Source: a virus. Taken from it: DNA of 29,205 bases. The translations under genes and the position numbers were made by a program. The stretch is from positions 1 through 29,205 of the IMG/VR virus record IMGVR_UViG_3300042906_000319; one strand, 5' to 3'. Below, one piece after another: positions 22,148 to 26,790 of this stretch (its first letter is position 1; every line of letters begins with the position of its first letter). The notes under the pieces are model-generated. The model made no database searches. It was not told where the DNA came from and worked only from the letters and a program-made list of their open reading frames with translations.

Positions 22148-22282
22148 TCATTTTCTACCCGATTTTTTAGATATATTTATGCATGTATTGCATTGAGATC
22201 TATATCCATCAGTGGATTTGCTATATTTACTAAAATCTGAAATATTTTTTATTTGCATACACCATATGCATTTTTTAGTCAT
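22148..22282 (-). CDS. Zinc-ribbon mini-protein, HNH-like start motif
   Basis: 44 residues, ATG at 22282 overlapping the upstream stop by four bases (ATGA). MTKKCIWCMQIKNISDFSKYSKSTDGYRSQCNTCINISKK, with Cys5-x2-Cys8 and Cys31-x2-Cys34, has the layout of the widespread K.C..C...K....F......DG....C..C family, often found alone in phages or ahead of HNH nuclease domains. No HNH part is present here, so nuclease activity is not expected; nucleic-acid or protein binding is more likely. A long frame on the opposite strand (22212-22466) has no ribosome binding site and is taken as its shadow. Confidence 0.75.
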   Translation of the reverse strand: MTKKCIWCMQIKNISDFSKYSKSTDGYRSQCNTCINISKKSGRK

Positions 22283-22350
22283 CTATAGATATATAATGTT
22301 ATTGCAAATACTAACATTGTTCCTAATAGTAAATAATCAAGAGGATTCAT
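22279..22350 (-). CDS. Tiny membrane protein coupled to the zinc-ribbon gene
   Basis: 23 residues, MNPLDYLLLGTMLVFAITLYIYR: a single membrane helix with acidic N-terminus and Arg at the end. Start at 22350 lacks a clear ribosome binding site; TATAAT eight bases upstream could give a near-leaderless message, or the mRNA may start at the -10 box near 22408. Its stop overlaps the next ATG. Role unknown; similar single-helix genes recur at 25617 and 26361. Confidence 0.5.
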   Translation of the reverse strand: MNPLDYLLLGTMLVFAITLYIYR

Positions 22351-22407
22351 TTATACCCATTATATTACTTTATTTTGTAGGAGTATTTTTATTTCTTTTT
22401 AGTTGGT

Positions 22408-22429
22408 ATTATACCCCCCCTACCCCCCC
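22408..22429 (-). promoter_or_regulatory. -10 box preceded by paired G7 tracts
   Basis: On the minus strand two runs of seven G separated by TA (from + 22414-22429) directly precede TATAAT (22413-22408). It would transcribe the two small genes ending at 22148. The position of the G tracts, within the promoter spacer, is unusual. Confidence 0.4.
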
Positions 22430-22477
22430 AATTATACACAGGTTTAATATTGTTGTCAAACTATGAGGGAATTAAAT

Positions 22478-22570
22478 AACCCCACCGTGCCAATGGCAGA
22501 GGATGGGGTCTTGGTTCTAAGGGAGCGTATCCCCTACTAGATCCTAAGATCTATTGTAAACCCATTTTTA
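22478..22570 (+). ncRNA. Second candidate structured RNA
   Basis: Hairpins in a row: ACCCCA/TGGGGT (22479-22484 with 22504-22509) enclosing TGCC-aat-GGCA; AGGG/CCCT (22520-22535); and TAGATC-ctaa-GATCTA (22538-22553), then CCATTTTTAAC. The block is GC-richer than its surroundings and lies in a gene-free gap. TTGTCA occurs just upstream at 22454. A 25-codon frame from 22463 (MRELNNPTVP...) overlaps it without a ribosome binding site. Strand and boundaries are uncertain. Confidence 0.35.
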
Positions 22571-22635
22571 ACAAAATCTGAATATTTTGCTGATTTGTAT
22601 GATGCGTACTTTTAAAAATTATTTCATAAATAATT

Positions 22636-22676
22636 AGTGAGCACATAAGACTTTTGTTTTATCCTATGCACTCACT
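22636..22676 (-). terminator. Probable terminator of the leftward mini-gene operon
   Basis: AGTGAG/CTCACT and CATA/TATG form a stem with an internal loop (22636-22676), 33 bases behind the stop at 22709. A further AT-only stem (AATTATTT/AAATAATT) and T-runs follow on the minus strand. Confidence 0.4.
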
Positions 22677-22708
22677 TAATTCTATTTAATAGAGTTAGTT
22701 AATTCTAT

Positions 22709-22981
22709 TTATACTAGCCCTTCGTTTTTTAAACAAGGGAATAGAATTTCTACCTCGCCTAATTCGTTAATGTTTTCCCAGCCACCATTGTTGTAGATTG
22801 CTGTTAGTGCTCTGTCTACATCTATTCCTTGACCATAAAGAAATTGAGTAGCAAGAATATCGGCCGTGTACTTATCAACACAATCGACATCATACTTTTG
22901 CCATACTAGTGTTAGCAATAAAGTCATCACCATAGTGTAAAGAATAACGACTACATATTTTCCTCGTTGTGTTAATCTCAT
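22709..22981 (-). CDS. Small membrane-anchored protein, unknown function
   Basis: 90 residues from MRLTQRGKYVV (22981), the ATG that overlaps the preceding stop as TAATG; a longer frame upstream merely runs into the neighbouring gene. One membrane segment (about residues 9-27, VVVILYTMVMTLLLTLVW) leads to a soluble part CVDKYTADILATQFLYGQGIDVDRALTAIYNNGGWENINELGEVEILFPCL. Two Cys could form a disulfide outside the membrane. Not a family I recognise; last gene of the operon from 23791. Confidence 0.65.
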   Translation of the reverse strand: MRLTQRGKYVVVILYTMVMTLLLTLVWQKYDVDCVDKYTADILATQFLYGQGIDVDRALTAIYNNGGWENINELGEVEILFPCLKNEGLV

Positions 22982-23175
22982 TAGTTCACACTCGCAATCC
23001 ATGCACATAGTACCCATGTAGTAACTAATGCTAGTGCTGCCCACTTATCATCATCAGCGTATCTAATTGCATCTACTATATTTGATGCATGATACTTAAC
23101 ACTATCCCATGCATTTGATAGGTGATACTTAATAGTTTCTATTCTGTAATATGTCTTAGAGTAAATAGATATCAT
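22981..23175 (-). CDS. Small membrane protein, unknown function
   Basis: 64 residues, ATG at 23175 overlapping the upstream stop (ATGA). An N-terminal amphipathic part with repeated K/R-YH/YA motifs (IKYHLSN, VKYHASN, IRYADDD) is followed by one membrane segment, WAALALVTTWVLCAWIASV, near the C-terminus. No known domain. Both neighbours overlap it, indicating a coupled operon. Confidence 0.65.
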   Translation of the reverse strand: MISIYSKTYYRIETIKYHLSNAWDSVKYHASNIVDAIRYADDDKWAALALVTTWVLCAWIASVN

Positions 23176-23255
23176 TTATCTACCGACCTTTCATATGCTA
23201 AGTCAATTTCAAGATTTAGAAATTGTTCTAATTCCCATTGTTCTTGCTCTGTCAT
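23172..23255 (-). CDS. Very short acidic protein
   Basis: 27 residues, MTEQEQWELEQFLNLEIDLAYERSVDK, ATG at 23255 after TAGGAAAATAAA. Predicted helix, strongly acidic. It overlaps the next gene by four bases. Unknown function. Confidence 0.55.
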   Translation of the reverse strand: MTEQEQWELEQFLNLEIDLAYERSVDK

Positions 23256-23264
23256 TTTATTTTC

Positions 23265-23366
23265 CTACCTATCATTTTCGCTAATGTAAAATTCATCACA
23301 ATCATAGCACAACATCTTCATATTGTTAAAGGGTATTTCTTCATGGCACTTATAGCATTTACTCAT
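23265..23366 (-). CDS. Mini zinc-ribbon protein
   Basis: 33 residues, MSKCYKCHEEIPFNNMKMLCYDCDEFYISENDR, ATG at 23366. Cys4-x2-Cys7 and Cys20-x2-Cys23 make a minimal zinc ribbon. The LCYDC knuckle is shared with the upstream gene (23367-23486) and with the plus-strand gene at 25002-25112. The ATG directly follows the preceding TAA. Confidence 0.65.
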   Translation of the reverse strand: MSKCYKCHEEIPFNNMKMLCYDCDEFYISENDR

Positions 23367-23486
23367 TTAGTACCCTGCCTTATCCATAGCACAATCGTAG
23401 CATAGTGCAGGTGCAGAATACCATTTAGCCAATATATCAAATTGTATTTGGCATTTGTAACATGTAGCCTCTACTAGGTTACTCAT
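23367..23486 (-). CDS. Mini zinc-ribbon protein (LCYDCAMDK)
   Basis: 39 residues, MSNLVEATCYKCQIQFDILAKWYSAPALCYDCAMDKAGY, ATG at 23486 overlapping the previous stop (ATGA). Cys9-x2-Cys12 and Cys29-x2-Cys32. The C-terminal LCYDCAMDK is identical to that of the 36-residue protein at 25002-25112 in the opposite operon, so the two are paralogs. Probably binds zinc; target unknown. Confidence 0.65.
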   Translation of the reverse strand: MSNLVEATCYKCQIQFDILAKWYSAPALCYDCAMDKAGY

Positions 23487-23629
23487 TTAATTTCTACCCC
23501 CGTAATTTCTGCACCTAGGTCTATTGTATTTTGGATAATCTCTAGAGCCTTTTGGATAGAGTCTATCTCGTAAATAAACGGCACTTCTAATCCGTCATTT
23601 AATTTGCTAGTTATAGATATTGTATTCAT
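23483..23629 (-). CDS. Small protein, unknown function
   Basis: 48 residues, MNTISITSKLNDGLEVPFIYEIDSIQKALEIIQNTIDLGAEITGVEIK, ATG at 23629. The pattern beta strand, helix (SIQKALEIIQNTIDLG), beta strand suggests a compact fold resembling a half ferredoxin-like or ligand-recognition unit, but no family is recognised. Overlaps the following gene by four bases. Confidence 0.6.
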   Translation of the reverse strand: MNTISITSKLNDGLEVPFIYEIDSIQKALEIIQNTIDLGAEITGVEIK

Positions 23630-23791
23630 TTATTTAACCTCAATTTCTTGAACTTGATATTCATCTGCGTAATCTTCTTTACCAGAATCTTTTAGCATTT
23701 CAATTAGATACATTTCTGCATCTTGTTTATTTATAAAGAAATTATCAAAATCAAATCCTTCATAATCTCTTACTATTCCGTATATCTTCAT
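23630..23791 (-). CDS. Small acidic protein, first gene of the leftward operon
   Basis: 53 residues, MKIYGIVRDYEGFDFDNFFINKQDAEMYLIEMLKDSG ... YQVQEIEVK, ATG at 23791 after AAAGG. Strand-helix-strand layout (a DAEMYLIEML helix between KIYGIV and YQVQEIEV) is common in small phage regulators or inhibitors. Function not recognised. The shared promoter/operator motif lies about 33 bases upstream (23824-23841). Confidence 0.65.
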   Translation of the reverse strand: MKIYGIVRDYEGFDFDNFFINKQDAEMYLIEMLKDSGKEDYADEYQVQEIEVK

Positions 23792-23823
23792 TTTATTGCC
23801 TTTCGTTTGTATAACTTAAACCT

Positions 23824-23841
23824 ATCATATACCCCCGACAT
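23824..23841 (-). promoter_or_regulatory. Shared early promoter/operator motif, site 2
   Basis: Minus-strand (A)TGTCG-N6-TATGATAGG, with TAAGTT 17 bases after the first box as possible -10. It precedes the operon starting at 23791. Confidence 0.55.
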
Positions 23842-23924
23842 ATTTGCTAGGTGGGGGAGGTGTCTCTAGGTTATTTGCTAGGCTCATACCCTTTCGGGTC
23901 TTATTTGCTAGGCTCACTAGAGAC
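23841..23924. repeat. Three TATTTGCTAGG repeats inside a long inverted structure
   Basis: TATTTGCTAGG occurs at 23841-23851, 23872-23882 and 23902-23912, spaced 31 and 30 bp. GTCTCTAG (23862-23869) pairs with CTAGAGAC (23917-23924), enclosing two of the copies and an inner ACCC-tttc-GGGT hairpin. CCCCC/GGGGG near 23832-23856 could form a further stem. It lies between the stop at 23930 and the promoter of the next operon, so it may act as terminator, as a protein-binding site array, or both. Confidence 0.65.
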
Positions 23925-23929
23925 TTTTG

Positions 23930-24037
23930 CTATTTAGAGTCGCCTCTAAACCATTTGTCGAACTTATCGTAATCGACCTCAACGCCTGCAGGTAAATCCT
24001 GTTCGTAAGCCTCTAGGGCCTCAACGTATCCTCTCAT
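23930..24037 (-). CDS. Small acidic protein, unknown function
   Basis: 35 residues, MRGYVEALEAYEQDLPAGVEVDYDKFDKWFRGDSK, ATG at 24037 with a perfect AAAGGAGG, so translation should be strong despite the small size. Helical, no Cys. Preceded by the shared promoter motif (24070-24087). Not recognised. Confidence 0.65.
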   Translation of the reverse strand: MRGYVEALEAYEQDLPAGVEVDYDKFDKWFRGDSK

Positions 24038-24069
24038 TTGGATACCTCCTTTCTATATATCTTCAATCT

Positions 24070-24087
24070 ATAATAGGGGTCTGACAA
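24070..24087 (-). promoter_or_regulatory. Shared early promoter/operator motif, site 3
   Basis: Minus-strand TTGTCA-GACCCC-TATTATAG; CTAT-T-ATAG is a perfect palindrome. GAAGAT lies 17 bp after TTGTCA as candidate -10. It drives the gene at 24037. Confidence 0.6.
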
Positions 24088-24100
24088 TTTTGACCTATTT

Positions 24101-24206
24101 AGATGAACGGAAGATGAACAGAAGATGAACAAATTTAGGGTTATCAACAAGCAACACGCCGTATATGTTAATAAAGTTATCCACATTGTTAGTAACCTGT
24201 GGATAA
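24101..24206. other. Candidate replication origin: iterons and DnaA boxes
   Basis: Three direct AGATGAAC repeats at an 11-bp period (24101, 24112, 24123) are followed by TTATCAACA (24141-24149, one mismatch to a DnaA box), and by two perfect DnaA boxes facing each other: TTATCCACA (24177-24185) and TGTGGATAA (24198-24206). One-turn-spaced iterons next to DnaA boxes are a classical theta-origin layout. The block lies in a gene-free gap between leftward mini-genes. Phage initiator and helicase genes are not in this window. Confidence 0.6.
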
Positions 24207-24271
24207 CGCGGGCGCCCCGATCGGGCGTGTCGCACCTTTAAGTTAAGATGCGACTATCCCAGATGCAGGTT
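24207..24271. repeat. GGCGCCCC intergenic element, copy A
   Basis: GGGCGCCCCGATCGGGCG, then GTCGCA-(14 nt)-TGCGAC, then TCCCAGATGCAGGTT. The 60 nt from GCGCCCC to CAGGTT are identical to copy B; the left arm of the outer hairpin is missing here. It abuts the DnaA boxes. Confidence 0.8.
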
Positions 24272-24278
24272 GCAGCGA

Positions 24279-24341
24279 TTAGTTATAATCTCGAGCACAT
24301 GAACGACACATATAGCCACTATCGCAAGAGCAGTTATTCAT
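24279..24341 (-). CDS. Twenty-residue Cys-rich micro-protein
   Basis: MNNCSCDSGYMCRSCARDYN, ATG at 24341 with AAAGGA seven bases upstream and a shared promoter motif (24370-24387) before it. Cys-x-Cys and Cys-x2-Cys could chelate one zinc ion. It is isolated between two copies of the GC-rich repeat. Very short, but start signals and composition match the other mini zinc-ribbons. Confidence 0.45.
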   Translation of the reverse strand: MNNCSCDSGYMCRSCARDYN

Positions 24342-24369
24342 TTTATATCCTTTCATTTAATTAAAGACT

Positions 24370-24387
24370 ATCATGAGCCTATGACAA
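24370..24387 (-). promoter_or_regulatory. Shared early promoter/operator motif, site 7
   Basis: Minus-strand TTGTCA-TAGGCT-CATGATAG, with TTAATT 17 bp after TTGTCA. It precedes the micro-protein gene at 24341. Confidence 0.5.
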
Positions 24388-24394
24388 AAGCAAG

Positions 24395-24466
24395 ACGACA
24401 CGCGGGGCGCCCCGATCGGGCGTGTCGCACCTTTAAGTTAAGATGCGACTATCCCAGATGCAGGTT
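24395..24466. repeat. GGCGCCCC intergenic element, copy B
   Basis: CGACACGC and GCGTGTCG pair around GGGGCGCCCCGATCG. GTCGCA/TGCGAC further on is a competing stem sharing bases with the right arm. On the minus strand the first stem is followed by TCTTGCTTTT, so it could terminate transcription of 24467-24658. Confidence 0.85.
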
Positions 24467-24658
24467 TTACAACCTCACAAACGTAGGCCAAGTAATTCCA
24501 CATGCCTCTTGAAATTTAGCGTCATTGAATCTTTCATTTTCTGCTAAAAATAAATCTCCAAATTCTAAAACTATTTCTTCAAAAGTAGTTTGAGGAATTT
24601 CATCTCTAAATTCTTTTAGTAAAGAAGCAACCTTTTCAAAGTGTTGTCTAGTCATCAT
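24467..24658 (-). CDS. Conserved small phage protein (MTRxHFExVA type)
   Basis: 63 residues, ATG at 24658 (a second ATG follows directly), AAAGGA eight bases upstream. MTRQHFEKVASLLKEF ... FGDLFLAENERFNDAKFQEACG follows a family of short phage and plasmid proteins that begin MTR.HFE.IA and end F....FN...F..ACG. Function unknown; all-helical. It is a one-gene unit between a shared promoter motif (24694-24711) and repeat copy B. Confidence 0.75.
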   Translation of the reverse strand: MMTRQHFEKVASLLKEFRDEIPQTTFEEIVLEFGDLFLAENERFNDAKFQEACGITWPTFVRL

Positions 24659-24693
24659 TTTTTATTTCCTTTGTTTGTAGTTAGTTTTACCTT

Positions 24694-24711
24694 ATCATGT
24701 ACCCCCGACAA
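24694..24711 (-). promoter_or_regulatory. Shared early promoter/operator motif, site 1
   Basis: Minus-strand TTGTCG-GGGGTA-CATGATAAGG upstream of the gene at 24658; the candidate -10 at 17 bp (AAAACT) is poor. Confidence 0.5.
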
Positions 24712-24719
24712 AAACAAAC

Positions 24720-24790
24720 CGACACGCGGGGCGCCCCGATCGGGCGTGTCGCACCTTTAAGTTAAGACACACCTAACCCCAATGCAGGTT
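24720..24790. repeat. GGCGCCCC intergenic element, copy C
   Basis: Shares 48 nt with copy B through GTTAAGA, then diverges and rejoins at ATGCAGGTTTT. The outer hairpin CGACACGC/GCGTGTCG is intact and followed on the minus strand by GTTTGTTTTT; the second stem is lost. It lies between divergent units and just ahead of the rightward promoter. Confidence 0.85.
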
Positions 24791-24819
24791 TTGTCAGCCC
24801 CCTATGTTAGTATTTTAAT
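24791..24819 (+). promoter_or_regulatory. Shared early promoter/operator motif, site 4
   Basis: TTGTCA (24791-24796), 17-bp spacer with CTATGTTAG, TTTAAT (24814-24819). It drives the eleven-gene operon starting at 24844. Confidence 0.65.
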
Positions 24820-24843
24820 ACGATAAAAGATAAGGATATAAAA

Positions 24844-25002
24844 ATGGATAAAGAAACAATGCTAGATTTAATTCATAGCGAATTAAGTGCACAATATAAC
24901 GATAATACCCTTGCAGACTACGCTCTGCTTGGAACACTAAAGTCATTAGTAACTCATGACGCTTTAATTGGATACATAAATAGAAATGGTTGGAATAAAT
25001 AA
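24844..25002 (+). CDS. Small protein, first gene of the rightward operon
   Basis: 52 residues, MDKETMLDLIHSELSAQYNDNTLADYALLGTLKSLVTHDALIGYINRNGWNK, ATG at 24844 with AAGGA eight bases upstream. Mostly helical, acidic N-terminus. Its TAA shares a base with the next ATG. Not recognised; conserved start signals and coupling make it a confident gene. Confidence 0.7.
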   Translation: MDKETMLDLIHSELSAQYNDNTLADYALLGTLKSLVTHDALIGYINRNGWNK

Positions 25003-25112
25003 TGAGTCTAGTATGTTGGAGATGTGAAACAGATATTCCTATGAATACCCCTGTTCACGATAATAAATATGCCCTTTGCTATGATTGTGCCATGGATAAG
25101 GTTATGGCATGA
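25002..25112 (+). CDS. Mini zinc-ribbon protein (LCYDCAMDK)
   Basis: 36 residues, MSLVCWRCETDIPMNTPVHDNKYALCYDCAMDKVMA. Cys5-x2-Cys8 and Cys26-x2-Cys29. LCYDCAMDK is identical to the end of the protein at 23367-23486 on the other strand. Start overlaps the preceding stop (TAATG) and its own stop overlaps the next ATG (ATGA). Confidence 0.7.
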   Translation: MSLVCWRCETDIPMNTPVHDNKYALCYDCAMDKVMA

Positions 25113-25237
25113 AAGGTATCAAGTGTTTATTCTGTGATGAATACCAAGTTGTTACATCATCAGAAAAAGATTGGTTTCTTTGTCTGCCATGTGGGCTAGA
25201 CTTTGAGTTAATAGTAAAGGAGAAAATAAATGGCTAA
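25109..25237 (+). CDS. Mini zinc-ribbon protein
   Basis: 42 residues, MKGIKCLFCDEYQVVTSSEKDWFLCLPCGLDFELIVKEKING; Cys6-x2-Cys9 and Cys25-x2-Cys28 around a 15-residue turn. The end of the gene carries AAGGAG for the next one, whose ATG overlaps it. Confidence 0.7.
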   Translation: MKGIKCLFCDEYQVVTSSEKDWFLCLPCGLDFELIVKEKING

Positions 25238-25379
25238 TTGGGCTAAATGCGAAATATGCAATAACGATAAAAAATTCTTTCAAGTAGTGTGTGAGGTGTG
25301 TTGGTCAAGAAGAAATCACCCTGCCTACTATGATAAGATAAGCGAAATAGAAAATAGAAAGGACTATCAAAGTGTCTAA
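25230..25379 (+). CDS. Mini zinc-ribbon protein with helical tail
   Basis: 49 residues, MANWAKCEICNNDKKFFQVVCEVCWSRRN ... DYQSV. Cys7-x2-Cys10 and Cys21-x2-Cys24 form the knuckle; a basic SRRNH patch and a charged helix (YDKISEIENRKDY) follow. ATG at 25230 with AAAGGAG eight bases upstream. Overlaps both neighbours. Confidence 0.7.
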   Translation: MANWAKCEICNNDKKFFQVVCEVCWSRRNHPAYYDKISEIENRKDYQSV

Positions 25380-25617
25380 TTCAACTCAACTATGGTGGGC
25401 TGGAACAATAACACAATTTGGCGACATGCAAAAATTCTATGATGTCAATTTGTGGACAATGGAAAGCAAAGACGGAAAGTATGCTAGTGTAATCCTTGAC
25501 GGCGAAATGATAAAAAGTTGGCGTTGTGATGGTGCATGGGATTTGGCTAGAAAACTAGCAGAGTCTCACTTACTTAAAAGAGAACAACTAGAGCAAGAGG
25601 GCTGGGTGACAGCATAA
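25372..25617 (+). CDS. Small conserved-looking phage protein, unknown function
   Basis: 81 residues with a GTG start at 25372 (AAAGGA nine bases upstream, inside the previous gene). LWWAGTITQFGDMQKFYDVNLWTMESKDGKYASVILDGEMIKSW reads as an all-beta domain, followed by a helix WDLARKLAESHLLKREQLEQEGW. No metal motif. It interrupts the run of zinc-ribbons and is the second largest protein of this operon. Confidence 0.75.
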   Translation: MSNSTQLWWAGTITQFGDMQKFYDVNLWTMESKDGKYASVILDGEMIKSWRCDGAWDLARKLAESHLLKREQLEQEGWVTA

Positions 25618-25706
25618 TGTTACTATGGACAGATTGGCTAGCAATCGCTATACTCGTAAGTGTTTCAATGTTCTTATTTGGATTTATTTATGGAGGTAGA
25701 AAATAA
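25617..25706 (+). CDS. Tiny single-helix membrane protein
   Basis: 29 residues, MLLWTDWLAIAILVSVSMFLFGFIYGGRK: one membrane helix with a basic end. TAATG overlaps on both sides. GGAGG near its end serves the next gene. Unknown function. Confidence 0.55.
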   Translation: MLLWTDWLAIAILVSVSMFLFGFIYGGRK

Positions 25707-25804
25707 TGAAAGCAACATGTGGAGAGTGTAATAAGTCATTTGATTTATTATTTGAAGAAGATGCGTCAGAATTATTAGACGGACACGATTGCATGGCATA
25801 CTAA
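25706..25804 (+). CDS. Mini zinc-finger-like protein
   Basis: 32 residues, MKATCGECNKSFDLLFEEDASELLDGHDCMAY, preceded by GGAGGTAGAAAATA. Cys5-x2-Cys8 with His27 and Cys29 as possible further ligands; acidic middle. Overlaps neighbours by TAATG. Confidence 0.65.
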   Translation: MKATCGECNKSFDLLFEEDASELLDGHDCMAY

Positions 25805-25911
25805 TGACTATTTGCATAAATTGTCTTAGTGAGATAAACTATGAAGAAGATGGTGGACACATATATCCAGACGGATGTGTAGTGTGTGCTGATTGCGAGG
25901 GAGCAAACTAA
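25804..25911 (+). CDS. Mini zinc-ribbon protein, five Cys
   Basis: 35 residues, MTICINCLSEINYEEDGGHIYPDGCVVCADCEGAN: Cys4-x2-Cys7 and Cys25-x2-Cys28-x2-Cys31. Start and stop overlap neighbours. GAGGGAG near the end serves the next gene. Confidence 0.65.
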   Translation: MTICINCLSEINYEEDGGHIYPDGCVVCADCEGAN

Positions 25912-26099
25912 TGCAAGCACAATGGATAGATTTACTTAAAACAATTCAAGGCAAACTAAAAACATCTGGATACCAATTGCAAGAAGTTGCAACTTATTCA
26001 GAAACTAACTATAATGAAGAAATAATGAGATTGTCAGAGCATTGTGACAAAATGGTTAGAAACATAGACCTACTACTATCGGGAGAAAAAAGTGCCTAA
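25911..26099 (+). CDS. Small helical protein, unknown function
   Basis: 62 residues from MQAQWIDLLKTIQGKLKTSG (25911), where TAATG overlaps the previous stop and GAGG lies about ten bases upstream; a TTG-like start 18 bases earlier is less plausible. The remainder, VATYSETNYNEEIMRLSEHCDKMVRNIDLLL, is amphipathic helix, probably coiled coil. Overlaps the next gene by eight bases. Confidence 0.65.
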   Translation: MQAQWIDLLKTIQGKLKTSGYQLQEVATYSETNYNEEIMRLSEHCDKMVRNIDLLLSGEKSA

Positions 26100-26361
26100 A
26101 GAAAAGCCAATTCACAAAATGGTTGAAGAAGTATTTGATAAAGATGTAACTCAAGATTTAATAGATGAGTTAGCAGAAGAAAAAACTTTCATAGTTAATA
26201 CAATGAAAAAATTTGTAGAGACAGATGAAATATGGGAACAACTATTAGATAACAAGGAAGCCAGAAAAGCATTTCTAAATAACCTACAAATGTTATTTCT
26301 AAATGATATAGAGAATAGCACTTTAATTGAATTAGCAACTACTAAATGGGGGAACGACTAA
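26092..26361 (+). CDS. Small acidic helical protein, unknown function
   Basis: 89 residues with GTG start at 26092 after GGGAG. MPKEKPIHKMVEEVFDKDVTQDLIDELAEEKTFIVNTMKKFVETDEIWEQLL and the rest are helical and strongly acidic. It overlaps the preceding stop and its own stop overlaps the next ATG. Acidic helical early proteins are often inhibitors or DNA mimics, but nothing specific supports that here. Confidence 0.7.
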   Translation: MPKEKPIHKMVEEVFDKDVTQDLIDELAEEKTFIVNTMKKFVETDEIWEQLLDNKEARKAFLNNLQMLFLNDIENSTLIELATTKWGND

Positions 26362-26435
26362 TGGAAATGTTTATTATTGGATTTATATTCCTGGGTGTAG
26401 TATGGTATTTAATTTATAAAGAGAAACTTTTGTAA
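26361..26435 (+). CDS. Tiny single-helix membrane protein, last gene of the operon
   Basis: 24 residues, MEMFIIGFIFLGVVWYLIYKEKLL: one membrane helix and basic end, comparable with the 29-residue protein at 25617. TAATG overlap. Followed by repeat copy D and a terminator. Confidence 0.5.
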   Translation: MEMFIIGFIFLGVVWYLIYKEKLL

Positions 26436-26450
26436 TTACCCCGAAATTTG

Positions 26451-26510
26451 GGGGCGCCCCGCGGATCGTAGCGGACCTATTAAGTTTAAGAAAAAGATTT
26501 CCCAGTCTAG
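26451..26510. repeat. GGCGCCCC intergenic element, copy D (diverged)
   Basis: GGGGCGCCCC, a CCGC/GCGG inverted repeat, GACCTATTAAGTTTAAGA and TCCCAGTCTAGG follow in the same order as in copies A-C and F, with changed stem sequence but conserved blocks. Confidence 0.65.
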
Positions 26511-26538
26511 GAAAAATGAATTAAACCTAAACTGGGAA
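26499..26538. terminator. Bidirectional terminator between convergent units
   Basis: TTCCCAGTCTAGG pairs with CCTAAACTGGGAA (13 bp, one C-A mismatch). Plus strand continues GTTTTATTT, minus strand ATCTTTTTCTT. It serves the operon ending at 26435 and the leftward gene ending at 26546. Confidence 0.8.
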
Positions 26539-26545
26539 GTTTTAT

Positions 26546-26722
26546 TTAGATTGCTACTTGAACAATCTTATATTCAGGCTTGACTGTTGTCCAGCGTTCT
26601 TTGCCTTTGACATCAAGACGAACTCTCACCGAGCCAGATGAGTTTTGCACAATTTCTTGCACAACGCCTTTAACCCCACTATTTTTTGTAGTGAGTTCTT
26701 GACCTAATTGGATTAGTGTCAT
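26546..26722 (-). CDS. Small basic SH3/KOW-like protein, unknown function
   Basis: 58 residues from MTLIQLGQELTTKNSGVKGVVQEIVQ (26722), with AAAGGAAG seven bases upstream; the longer open frame would run through the promoter. The sequence alternates strands: GVKGVVQEIVQ, GSVRVRLDVKGKERWTTVKPEYKIVQV. A short five-strand barrel with Gly turn and Lys/Arg-rich face resembles KOW or SH3-like nucleic-acid-binding domains; this is by pattern only. Single-gene unit with its own promoter (26756-26784). Confidence 0.65.
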   Translation of the reverse strand: MTLIQLGQELTTKNSGVKGVVQEIVQNSSGSVRVRLDVKGKERWTTVKPEYKIVQVAI

Positions 26723-26755
26723 TTTGCTTCCTTTCGTTGTTGTTGATACCAATTT

Positions 26756-26784
26756 ATCATACACGACTGACAAGTGCAAGTCAA
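26756..26784 (-). promoter_or_regulatory. Shared early promoter/operator motif, site 6, with a full promoter
   Basis: Minus-strand TTGACT (26784-26779), 17-bp spacer, TATGAT (26761-26756). Within the spacer TTGTCA-GTCGTG precedes TATGATAA, so the shared motif and a normal promoter coincide. Confidence 0.65.
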
Positions 26785-26790
26785 TAGGCA

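Noticed and set aside
22212-22466. 84-codon plus-strand frame rich in aromatic and aliphatic residues
   Set aside because: No ribosome binding site, AT-driven composition, and it lies over two minus-strand genes with a zinc-ribbon signature and overlapping ATGA junction.
24300-24365. 21-codon plus-strand frame MNDTYSHYRK...
   Set aside because: No ribosome binding site, and it overlaps a minus-strand micro-gene with a good site and promoter motif.
24207-24790. CRISPR array, because of repeated 60-70 bp blocks
   Set aside because: Only three close copies, with genes and promoters between them rather than uniform spacers.
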